NCBI GenBank assembly: GCA_930367215.1
Contig: OV884059.1
Coordinates: 99,560,993 to 99,624,992, forward strand
Origin: Pollenia angustigena
Lineage: Eukaryota > Arthropoda > Insecta > Diptera > Polleniidae
Length of the DNA stretch: 64,000 bases
Reading direction: 5' to 3'
Positions 21,986 through 32,894 of the stretch are shown here, one piece after another. Both the position numbers and the translations under genes were made by a program. The notes under the pieces are model-generated. The model worked only from the letters and a program-made list of their open reading frames with translations. It did not search any database and was not told where the DNA came from. Positions within the stretch are counted from its first letter, which is position 1. Every line of letters starts with the position of its first letter.

Positions 21986-23243
21986 GGGACTAAAGTTGCA
22001 TGTTCAGAAGGACGGCCTTAGTGGTATACCTTCAACATGCAACAAAAGCCTATGTATTACCTCCTCGTGGTGGTTCCTGTCAACATCTCTTTGAGATGGC
22101 TGAAATACAAGGCTCTAGCCGAGGCTGGCTAGGAAATGGCGGAACGAATTCCAAAAGTCTAGCGTCCTTGAATTTTTTCAATGGCGTGAAGTATTAACCA
22201 TAGTACTTACGGTTATATAGCATCCTCGGGGATCAGTGCCCGCAGGTGTCCCTTACCACCTGTCTGATCATTGGTTGAGGTATCGGTTTACCTTACCCAT
22301 GCAGTGGTGGCTCTTGTAAGTCAAGGGATTTGGATCAGAAAGCCAAAATTTTTGTGAAGTAACACTTTTTGTGGAGGAAAAGGACGTTTGCGTTGTAGCG
22401 TTGTAGACACGTGGTATGTGAGGAGGTATGTGATGGAGGTATGTGAGAAGGATGAGAAGGAGTGATAACAAGAAGTGTTGGAAGAGGTGCAGTGTACGAC
22501 TATTGTGTGTTGATAAGTAAGCTTTCCCGGGCAGATGTAGGACTTATTCGGTAGTGCCGAATTTGAACATCGGAAGGGAAAGTCTGAAAGTCTTCACACT
22601 TTGGATGTGCACTGCACGGTTTGTTATGGATGGATGGATGGTGTAGTGAACATTTGTAATGTTCGAATTAGTAAGACTGTTCTTGAAAGTAGCTCGTTCA
22701 CATGGTTGGCCCTAGGCCTTGTGTTCAGGTGAGAGTGTGAAAATTCCTATGTTTTGATGTTACTCTACACGAGTAAAACCTAATGGGATCTTGGTTGTAG
22801 CATGATTCCTTCACAAAAGATTAGTGTTGCTGAACAAAGACTAGGCTTTTTGGTTCAAAATGCTTTTCTTGCAATTGATGTCGGTAAGCCGGTTACACGA
22901 GGTGGCTGATGGTGTTACCCAAACTAACGCGGGTAGATGTTTTCCAAATTGCAGTTGGAACTAGTGGAGTGGTTCGGTTGCGAGGAGGAGACATCTGTGT
23001 CCTGTTACTATTTAACAGGAGCTGTTGACAGAAAACACGCAGCAAGAGATTAGATAGCTCGAACTTCCTAGCAAGGAGTTTGAATGTTTTCAGTTCAGCC
23101 GACTGTTAACATATTGCAAGATATGCGCGACTTTGTCAAGCTTTGTACATCGACATTTAGAGAAAAATGTAAAAAAACTGAGTGGCTAAAACCCACCATG
23201 CAATTAAGTCATAGTGCAGATATGCATGTAAATCTTGGACATA
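21986..23243. mobile_element. 1,258-bp insertion with 16-bp target duplication, family unknown
   Basis: It lies between perfect copies of TGTACCTATTGAAGTA and is absent from the matching position of the second TTAA-element copy near 54345. A long duplication points to target-primed retrotransposition (SINE, LINE derivative or retroposed transcript). It is visibly less AT-rich than its surroundings and has no poly(A) tail, no terminal inverted repeats and no long frame. A short GGAT run lies near 22628. The frames seen (65-67 codons) do not resemble known proteins. Confidence 0.7.
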
Positions 23244-23259
23244 TGTACCTATTGAAGTA
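23244..23259. repeat. 16-bp target-site duplication, right
   Basis: TGTACCTATTGAAGTA matches 21970-21985. Confidence 0.85.
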
Positions 23260-24239
23260 ACCCTGGGGGAAATTTGTGTCAATTGTTCCAACAGACTCGT
23301 CCTGGGATTTGTGAAAATAGAACAAGTTCAAAAAGATAGAATGCATGACCAGTGAAAGGAGAACTTATCATTTAACTGGTATATTAAGAACAAAAAGTTT
23401 AAAAAAGTAATGAATTACAGTACAGTCTTTAACGATGGTGTGACACTTATTTGGGACTTTCTAAAATTTGGTTCTTAAATTTAGTTCTGGGGACTTGTTT
23501 TATTGAAATATGACAACCCGATGTTAAAGTGATAGGTCTTATTCATATACAGTATTAGAACTAGAGCCGATCTCTATCACTAAAGACCTATCACGGGACT
23601 ACTTTGGTGTAAGTTCGCTTCCCTCTAGGAAAATAACACACTTTGGGCATAAGAAAAAAAAAGAAATTGTCATAGAGAATTGGTCATTAGTTCGAAAAAG
23701 GTGAAAAAATTATCGAAAATTTCAAAACACATACTTAATAACCACATAAATAACAACATATATACAAGTTTTTATATTGTTGTTTTAAATAGCAAGTGAT
23801 TGTATAATTATATTTTATTTGATAATTTTGTGTAATTTGTATATGGTATAGGCCCAGTGTTGCGTTTTCGCATCACGGATATATCCAATCATAAAAAAAG
23901 TCTCAAATGTCTACGATGATTGGATTTTTTTTCAGTTGAAATAATAATGTTCGTATGTAAGCTACCTCCTTCAGAAGTTTCATATAGGTATATTATATAT
24001 TACTTTATTTTTTTAACTTTTTTCAAAAGTACCCAAAAAACAGGAAAAATTAAAAATTTAAATTAAAAATGTTTATAAAAAAAACTTATGTATGATACAA
24101 ATCCAAAAACAGGTCGATTAGATATTTAGTTTAGTTTTATTTTACTGTGCTTTATAACAATATCACGTAACAACAAAATGCCTGAGGGAAGGTTTAAGTG
24201 AACGTTGCGAAAACGCAACGCAGGGCCTTAATGGCTACC

Positions 24240-25285
24240 CACAGTTTTTACAGAGATATTTTTGCGTGTTCCCTATTTGGGACTCATGGGCAGTAGTGGA
24301 CCCACCAGAACTATATTAAGTTATCAGTTTAAATTTTATATAAGAGTTGTTTGTGCTAAATATTCACCCATATCGTGGTGTGCGTTTTTGTGGCGAAGGT
24401 TAATTGTTTTTAAAAAATGGTATCTTGGTTAGAAAAAATGACCACAATTACGACACTGTTTACAAATCTATTGCAAATCTGTCGTTAAGTTTTTTAATAA
24501 AGACAGCGTATTTGAAAAAGTTTTCATCTCAATATACGTATTCCAACCACGATCAGGATGATTATCTACCGATGTATTCACCTATAAGAGATTGTTTCGT
24601 CTTAAAGGGAACTGTGGACCTAACATTTTGAAATTTTGCATTTCATAATTCTATATACAAAGATCGATTTTCTAAAATTTGGTGAGGTTATTTAGGTGGA
24701 AATATTATATTTCTACACCGAATTTATTTAAAATATCAACATTTGTAGATGGCTAATCGCCTATGTTCCTATTCTTCAGGAAAAAAACTTGTATGTAGCC
24801 ATCTGAAAGTGTTAACAGATTTTCAACATTTTCATTTGACTCTTAGGCTTCCTTAGGGCAATTTAGAGGTATGTAGCGAATTTCATGAAATTATCTCTAA
24901 AATTTCGACCTGTGATTTGCGCATACGGTTACACTAACAGACAAGCAGTCAGGCAGAAATAGTAAGGTCGAGTCAGAAAGTGATTATGATGCCCTCCCAA
25001 CCGATGATTGTGTGGGTAATAGCAAAATCAATTAACTAAAATTTAAATTAATTTTATGAAAATATGCTTTAACAATATGGTCTTTTGAATAAAATATCCA
25101 AAAAATGTCTGCAAAGGGTTTAGTTTGCAAAAATATGTGCGTATAAATACATGCCAAAATTTAGAAAAAGCTTTAAACGGATAAATATTTTGCTTTTACA
25201 TCTATTGGTCGCACCAGGTAAAACTTACCATTGCATATTTACGTTTTGCCTGATTAAAACATATTGTATATTGTTATTCATCAAG
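24240..25285 (+). repeat. Direct repeat unit, copy 2
   Basis: It is the partner of 20495-21511, with the same motif order (TTTGTGCTAAATATTCACCC near 24348, CACTGTTTACAAATCTATTG near 24454, CTGTCGTTAAG near 24479, GATGGCTAATCG near 24748, AGTCAGAAAGTGATTATGA near 24970, TATTTTGCTTTTACATCTATT near 25187). It lacks the 187-bp MITE and has its own insertions. Confidence 0.7.
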
Positions 25286-27194
25286 TTTTGGGCGCGACTT
25301 ATGAATTCTCGTATCTTTTCTCCGTTATGTTCAATGTTTTGCTCGTGGCAAGAAAGCCATTCTAAAACTGAGCGTCATCTTTCGATCAACATACACTCAA
25401 AGCAAAAAGCAGCTTCCAATTAAAGATGCCCTAACATCGGAATTGTGACATTAATGTTATCCCAGATAGCATTAACAAGGCATAAAGTCATATTAATTCA
25501 TTGACGCAAGTCATCATAAAATTTTGACATAATTTCTGCGTAATCTATGCTATGACTACAGTTGCATCAATTCTCTGCCACATTTTGTGTATTATTAACA
25601 TTATTTTCATGTTAAAAAAAAGAGAACTAAGAAACAAAAATTCCCTTATTCTATTTGTATAAATTATTTAGTTAAATACATCAAATTTCTAAAGTAAAAT
25701 GATAACGTTCTTCTGTAAACAAAGGGCGGAAGTAAATAATAATATTCTCTTACTTTGACCTACGTCAATCCCAATGAGTCCTTTCTCTGATGTTACTGAG
25801 TCATAGCACTGATGACATTTTTTATTAAACTGACTCCGATTCATTAAATTCTATGATGAAGATTTGTCATCCCATTGTTGATGCAATTTTACCAAGTGAT
25901 GTAAGGCTGACATCACAATGGGCAAAAGTGCCACGGGGTCAAAAAATAAAATCAACTTCATAGTTCTGATGTTAAAATACATCAGCTTTTTGATGCTTTT
26001 CTATCAGTGTACAAAACACAAAAAACTGCATTAGACACGCTTTAGAATCAATGTTATATCCATGAAGTCTCTAGGACTGTAAAAAATACGTCTGAAATTG
26101 TTTTGAACTTATCTTTAATCCAGTAGGTGACAAGCTTTACTTTAGGCTACAGACTATCATCACAAAAAATGATGGACATAAAATATACTTTCGTTTTTCC
26201 TTATGATGTTTCAAAAATTGTTGTTAAAATAAAAAGTATCTGCTAAAATATTGCATATTCCTTCTAGTGTACCGTACTAATTAAAATTATCTTTAAGAAG
26301 AGGTGTGTTTTGTGTTTTCTTTTTAATATTTTTAATAAGTTCCAAAACGGAGAATAATATTTTTCTTATAAAAATAGCATGTCACAATTAATGTTTATAT
26401 TTAAACATTTCAGTTGTGATCATTGGTGGTGAACATTTCTTCTATATATTTTCCTAAATTAAATTAAAGCTTCGCGAGCTTAGGACAACAAGGTTCAATC
26501 TCAAATGCAGTTTAGGTGCAAATAGAACCTTGTTGCCCTTGGGTCACGTTTTGAATGTTATTTGGCAATTTCCCCACAGATAAAATTTAGTTCTTTTTTT
26601 GGTATACTTGATTCTATTTCTGCAGTGATTGTATTCATAAATTTTGGGTGTACTTAATTAATACTTCCGTAAAGTTTGGTTGAACAAGATGTTTTGATTC
26701 ATGTATCAAGCGCATTTAGTCCAATTTGCTTTATTAAAGTTATGTATATTTATCGGTTTTAAAGAAAATATTATTTGTAGGTTGTTTATTTTAAATAAAA
26801 ATACTGTTGACAGGAACCTTCTTGGGTCAGCTTGTATAAACGTACTTTAATAGGGAACGACGATTTCAAGGTGATTTGGTTACATTTTTTTACAAAGAAT
26901 ATTTCCACACCAATTATTTTTGTGGCAGCCCCAAAAACAGGCTCTGCAATAAAAATCACCTCTTTAAATATACTTGCTGCTTTAAATTGTAATTGTATAC
27001 TGTTTAAGTTTACGCTTAAGCCACCAGGGAAATAACATGAATATAAATGTAAGAATTCATTTCCAGTTGTAACCTTATCCCCTATGTGCTCAATTAGTTT
27101 CGTGTTCTTACGTGGTAATAACTCTTGTGTAATATTTTTCCTTGTTATCAGTCATATCTGTAACAGTAAAAGTTGTTTTGTATAATAAACATTT
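25286..27194. other. AT-rich spacer with a small hairpin
   Basis: CAACAAGGTTC near 26490 is mirrored by GAACCTTGTTG near 26526, a short hairpin of unknown meaning. From about 25430 to 26010 the sequence is rich in short TGATGT/CATCA phrases and ends CTATCAGTGTA, which may be a decayed TIR element. No gene is supported. Confidence 0.4.
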
Positions 27195-27758
27195 TATATC
27201 CTACACAACTAGTTGTGAAAAGGGTATACTTAGTTTGTTATTCCTTGTGAAACTTTTTTAATATCCATCAAAGATCCCAAAAAGTACATGTATTTGAGTC
27301 CTTGTGTATTATTTAATAGATGTTGCCATGTCCGTCTGTTCGTCTGTTGAAATCACGATTACTTTCGAGCGATTTTCAAATAAGAACAATATTGGTCTCA
27401 AATTGTTTCTAGTTTTCCTAAGCAGCTTTGGATTGAAATCCATTCAGTAGGAAAAGAGTTATGAATCAAAATGTGGAACAACCACCCAAAAACTAATAAT
27501 AATTTTATTACAAACACTGGCATATATGGTGGCGGAATGGACATATTGATATAAGATGTTGCACAAAGGGTTCCTTTAGAGCCTTCGTGGAGATAACCAT
27601 AAAGCCCACTATCGAAAAACTCTAAACAACGCTTAAATAAAATATAGAAATTTTGGAATGCTTAATATGATTTAATATGACTAATTTTTAACTGCCAAAT
27701 TTCGTGAATATCAGTCTAAATTTTTCATATGTCCCATATAGCTATCGGTGGAGGGTAT
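27195..27758 (-). repeat. Fly-type dispersed repeat with ATACCCTCCACC terminus, short copy
   Basis: The right edge GGTGGAGGGTAT then CAAAGATTCGGC is the inverse of 60301-60326 (GCCGAATCTTTG then ATACCCTCCACC). The left edge has a diverged partner (ATATCCTACACAACT). The interior shares CCATGTCCGTCTG near 27330 with the complement of 61560-61590. It is an internally shorter copy in opposite orientation to the 60.3-kb copy. Confidence 0.7.
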
Positions 27759-28719
27759 CAAAGATTCGGCACAAACGAATATAGCACTCTAAATTGTTTT
27801 CATTAACCAAGTCTCACTAAGAAGGCGGTCATAAATTTTATTAATGTTTATAAACTAAAAAAAATTCATATCGTAGTAAGAGGACTTTTAATGCGAGACT
27901 GGTCATAATCTGAAATTGGTGAAGTGAATTTGTCACTTTAACATGGCGCTCTCCTAGGAGGGGGTTAGTTGGTACCTTTTTGACAATATCGGTTTAACCA
28001 ATCCCTGTAGCAGACATTGTCCGGAGTTAACCATTTTAATATGAAAGATCCCCTTCGTATATATTAAAAGAGCCAGATAAAAGCAGCCAATACCCGCAGA
28101 CCGTTTTGACTGTTGGCTATTTTATTAGAATCAGTTTTACGTTAATTACCTTTCCTCTGGAGTAACAACACTTACAAGCACATAATCACCAGGTAAGTCA
28201 CATGTCATGTTTTCACCTACATTGCACAATTACTTCCTTAATATCATAATATTGTATTTACTGACCACGGGATAAGTGCTTTAAGAACAATTGTTTAATT
28301 TATTTAATTGTTTTCCAATACAACAACATTTATAATCTCATAATTATAGCAAAGGATTTTTACATATAAGAATTTCATTTAAACATACAAACATATAATA
28401 AAAATAAAAACAATAATAGGTGTGTTCATTTACAGACAATTATGGCTTATTTTCAATGCAAAGAGAGAGTAAAAAAAAACAATCAAATTTTAGAAACAAA
28501 AAATTTAATGAAAACTTCTGATACTTGAATTCGCAATATTCCAAAATCAAATTTTAAAGAAAAATCACTTTTTAATTGCTGAAAACGGTTCTTTAGGACT
28601 TCAGCGGCAACTTTTTCTGCGACTTTTTCATAAGTCCGTTATTTACAAAATTACCGTTATTTTTAGGTTATTGAAGAAAATCTAAATTTTGATCTTTAAA
28701 TTTCAAGAATTCGACCAAA

Positions 28720-29170
28720 TGATGCCATGATGGCTTTATCTGCCATTCAAATAAAAAAAGGCTTTATCTCCCTACTGAATGGGAGATAAAGCCATCATGG
28801 CTTTATCTCACATGGTATTGAAGCACCCCCCTAAAAATTCAGCTCACATTAGCAATATTAGAAATGGCTTTATCTCTCATTTCAGTTCCGGAGACACTAA
28901 AGTTAAGTATTGAAATCTGGCTTCGCATACTAAAGTTTTTGTGCGTGGCGGCCTGCGGCCGTGCTTAGGGATTTTTTCCTCCAGTAGACGCGGCAGGTGG
29001 CTTCGCTGAATAAAGTGTTCCTGTGTGCGTCACAAGAATAACCAAATGTTTTTCAATGAAAACTAAGGATTTTCCCTTTAACAGAATGTATACACCATGC
29101 ATAACAATATTCTGGAAAAATATGGCTTTATCTCTCATTTGCGAAAAATAATATGGCTATATCTCGACTG
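28720..29170. repeat. Cluster of GGCTTTATCTC motifs
   Basis: GGCTTTATCT(C/G) occurs near 28731, 28758, 28799, 28864 and 29123 (plus a variant GGCTATATCTC near 29154). The complement GAGATAAAGCC occurs near 28782. Around 28730-28805 direct and inverted copies alternate with CCATCATGG or CCATGATGG. No family was recognised. Confidence 0.5.
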
Positions 29171-29389
29171 CAATCTAGAAATAATGACTTTGTTTGGTGT
29201 ATGCCAGCCAGCCAAACGGACTTAATCGATTAGTACACTAAAAGGGGGTGCATAGGAACCAATATTTTTATCTGTTACATACTTCAGTACGATAGCAAAA
29301 TATCCTCTCTATCTATGGTTTTGTGGGTATTAAAACAGATAGATTGTAATAATTTTTAATTTTCTTTTTGGAAAATTTGTTTTTATACC

Positions 29390-30215
29390 CACACCACCAA
29401 AGGCAGAAAGTATAAGCATAATAGCGTTTGTGCTGAACGAAAAAAGTGCTTATTATAAATTGTAAAAATTGGTCCAAAATTACACATTACCCTCATACAA
29501 AAATCTTTCCGGAATATAAGTTTGTGCCCATTTATTATCAATTTATATTGGTATTTACATTAAATTTGACCCAAAATATTACCAAATCTTATTGGAATCG
29601 ATCCATATATCCCATACAAATACCACAAATGATATAACTTCCTTAGAAATTTTGGTATTTATATAAAATTTGGCAACGATAACTTTTAAAACAGCTACTA
29701 TGTGAACTTCTTATTGGTACGTTTATTTAAACCATCGGTCCCATATAAACCTCCTCCCTAAAATCACTTTAACCCGACAAATCTCATCTACATAGATTTA
29801 GATATCTAGACAAATTCGTCACAGATAAATTTTATTTCAATCTTAACCTCATTACAGAAATTCGTGATTGACCATGATCCATAGTTTTATTTATTACACA
29901 CATCAGTACAATCGAATAATTGTAAATAGGTATTAAGTTTTCTTTTTAGCAGAGTTGTTTTTGTACAGGATGTTTTTCGTTAATGCTGAATTTTGCCTAT
30001 TGCAAATGGTGAAAATCGGACCACAATTCCACATAACCCTCATACAAAATTCTCTCCGGAATAAAGTTTTGTACCGTCTAATTACGTTGTTTTTTAGATT
30101 GAACTCAACCCACATTTATTGTATTGCAACTCAATTTATCTTACCAGGTTTTCTTGAAATCGGCCATATTTGCCATAGCTCCCATATAAAAACCACTCCC
30201 GAAAATAGCTTTTAA
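29390..30215 (+). repeat. Tandem pair of ~545-bp diverged units
   Basis: GGTCCAAAATTACACAT then ACCCTCATACAAAA (about 29470-29505) recurs as GGACCACAATTCCACAT then ACCCTCATACAAAA (about 30017-30050). Both are followed by TCCGGAATA and later ATCG(A/G)(T/C)CCATAT. The spacing of about 545 bp indicates a duplicated unit. These phrases resemble the interior of the ATACCCTCCACC repeat. Confidence 0.5.
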
Positions 30216-31640
30216 TGCAGTTAAAATGTCGAAAATTACGTTGGATTGATTTTAAGCCATTAAAAGAAACATCTAAGATGTCAGTATCATCATTCGATTT
30301 GTTGAGGACTGCATTGTATATTTGGTAATATTGTGGAATGTTTTCTTCGGTGGCTATCAACCACATTCGTCTAGTTACCACGGCGAGGTATTTTCTATAA
30401 AACACTGTCACTTTAAATTTAAAATTATATTTTTTGATACAATTATAAATTTAGTTAATTAAAACTGACTTAAATCAAGTCTAAACTAATTAACACCAAA
30501 CACCAATTAATTTAAAGTAATACCAAAAAATATTTTAAAAAAATAGTAAAGCAACACCGAATTGTTTAAAAAAAAATATAATGCACCTATTCTTTACATT
30601 ATTACCAAATAATAATTGAAATTATATAAATTAAAATTATTCATATACACAAAATTCTAGAAATCAACGGTAACATTTAAAGCAGTGACGCTCATTCAAG
30701 CAAACAATTGTTTAGAAGCGCTACCACTTTGTTTTTTACGCTCATTAATTTAGTTGCACATGTACGGAAGATGAGTTGATGTTGTTTCATTTTAAAAAAA
30801 ATTGTTAATGCTTTTACAAAACTGTCATAAAAGCATAAATGTACAAGAATTTAGTGCAGTTTTTTTTAGATATAATTCTTACTTTGAAAATACAAACATG
30901 CTCGCAGTTCCCACTGAATTTTTTTTTTATAGTAAAATTGGAAAACTTCCAATTCTTACAGTTTTTTTAAATTTTTAAAAAGTTGCAATTTTAAAAGCCA
31001 AAAACAAAATAAAAAATTTAGTTTTGACTGTATTATTATAAATGTTTAACAACCAAAACAATTTCTTTCTATAAAATTTAAATAAAACTGGTGCGCATAG
31101 TTTTGCGTATCTCTGTATTTTAAAATGCTCTCTCAATACATATGCAAACCATTTTTGAGCACCAATGATTTAAAGTTATTCATATGCAAAAATCAACGGC
31201 AACATTTTAAAATAACAACTCTTACAAAAAGAAAACAAAACATTTAAAATTGTCTGTCTCTTTTTTCTTATTTTCTACTGATCTCCAATTAAAGGCATAG
31301 GAGAGAAATCGTATGTTGTTGTTCTTTTTACTATGTATAAACACAAAAAAGAAGCATAAAACGGTGTTTCTGTTTTTGTTTAAATTGTTTTGCTCACACG
31401 TATGTGAATATTTTCTATGTATTTATAACACTTTCTAACGCCTATAACTCCTAAAATACTGAATTTTAATAAAATGTACATTGTGCACTTCTACCAAAAA
31501 ATATCTTTCGAATGATGTATAATTTGTTAATGTCCAATGAATAGTATAGTCGTTAAAGGGAACAAACGAAATAAACTTGCCTACTTATATACACATGTAT
31601 ATGATGATGATGTTGATGATCTATTACCTCTTTATGTGTT
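30216..31640. other. AT-rich spacer, no gene seen
   Basis: A weak repeated phrase, AATCAACGG(T/C)AACATTT, occurs near 30662 and 31191. Otherwise no credible frame or repeat terminus was seen. Confidence 0.4.
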
Positions 31641-32490
31641 GATTCTGTGATTAAATTTAATTTTCAGTATGTTGAAGTTGAGGCTTTTTATACTGTGAAA
31701 TCGAATTCCATCGGCTTAGATGAAATTGACACCAGGTTTGTAAAATTTATTTTACCTCGGATAGTTTGTTTCGTTACACATATTTTTAACAACATAATTA
31801 TGACCAATATACTACCAATAATTTGGAAGTATGCTAAAATTGTTCCAATACCAAAAACCAATAACGAACATCGTCCGATAGCTATTATAACATATTCTAG
31901 TAAAGTATTCGAACGTTTATTATATAAACGTGTGAACGACAACCGACTGTTTGCTGATCGCCAATCTGCTTTCAGACCAACGCGTAGTTACATAACCGCA
32001 CTTACAGATGTTCTAGAAGAAATTCGTGCCAATTTAGACGGCAGCAAAATATCTATATTGGTTCTATTAGGCTATTCTAATGTATTCAACAGCGTTCATC
32101 ATTCCATTCTTTGCATGAAACTGATGAAACTTTTTGGGTTTTCGGCACTTACAGGTAGTTGGATTCAGTCCTATTTATCTGATTGAAGTCAATCTGTGGT
32201 GGATAATGAATTAACAGTAAATAGAGGGGTTCCACAGGGATAAATTCTTGGGGCCTTGTTATACTTAATGCATGCCAAAGATCTCCCGCAGCAACTGCGA
32301 TACTCTTGTGTACAAATGTATGCTGATGATGTTCAGTTATACCTTAGTTGCACAAGGGACGTATTACTAACAGGCTTATATCACATAAATTTTGACTTAA
32401 ATCAAATATTTTCCAAGGCATCTGCTTACGGATTGAGAATCAACCCGAGTAAATCAAAATGTTTTGTCCAAGAAAAGTATAAGAGTTGAG
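31641..32490 (+). pseudogene. LINE reverse-transcriptase remnant
   Basis: The frame 31647-32186 encodes RT fingers/palm: ILPIIWKYAKIVPIPK, HRPIAIITYSSKVFERLL and a palm segment LLGYSNVFNSVHH. In that last segment the usual catalytic Asp of motif A (LLDYSKAFD type) is replaced by Gly and the second Asp by Asn. A stop at 32184, then VNRGVPQG, another stop, and ILGALLYL follow. YADDVQLYLS (intact motif C) lies within 32256-32489. The closest architecture is a non-LTR RT of the same general type as the remnant at 8.6/12.0 kb. It has no EN domain upstream and no recognisable 3' end. It is inactive. Confidence 0.8.
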
Positions 32491-32894
32491 ACAGATATGA
32501 ATGTTGTTACTGGTGGCTCAAGAATTGAGATTGTGAATACAGTTTGATATCTTGGCGTTACGCTTAATAGCACCTTAACTTCATGTGGCCAACACAGCAC
32601 TTAACAAATCGTAATATAAGAGTTCGTCTGGCTAAGGCATGGTGCCTGTAATTCCCTCGATGTAAGAAAAATTAACCCACTTGGCTCAACCGTCCTTTTA
32701 AAAGTACATACAATTTGAGAGAAAAGTTCCGCTATGCATGCCTATTTCTGTGCATTGTTTTTATAGTTTTTTTTGTTTATTCTTTGTTATAAAGCTTCCG
32801 AACTTGAAAACATCGGTTAATGAAAAAAGTTCATCTTGCTTTAATAGCATAGCGAGTGTTTTGTAAAAGGTGTTTTTGCTTTTAATATTGCGCA

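Larger units (their letters stand above)
21516..24234. mobile_element. TTAA-type (piggyBac-like) non-autonomous element, copy 1
   Basis: The left end is TTAA-CCCATTAAGGC (TTAA at 21512-21515). The right end reads GGGCCTTAATGG (to about 24234), with the final bases diverged. The second copy (53845-55246) ends GGGCCTTAATGGG-TTAA, which supports the TTAA/CCC boundary. Internal motifs GTTGCGAAAACGCAAC (near 21650 and 24209) and GTTGCGTTTTCGC (near 23858) form inverted pairs. A separate 1.26-kb insertion lies within. It sits exactly at the junction of two direct repeat units. Confidence 0.65.
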
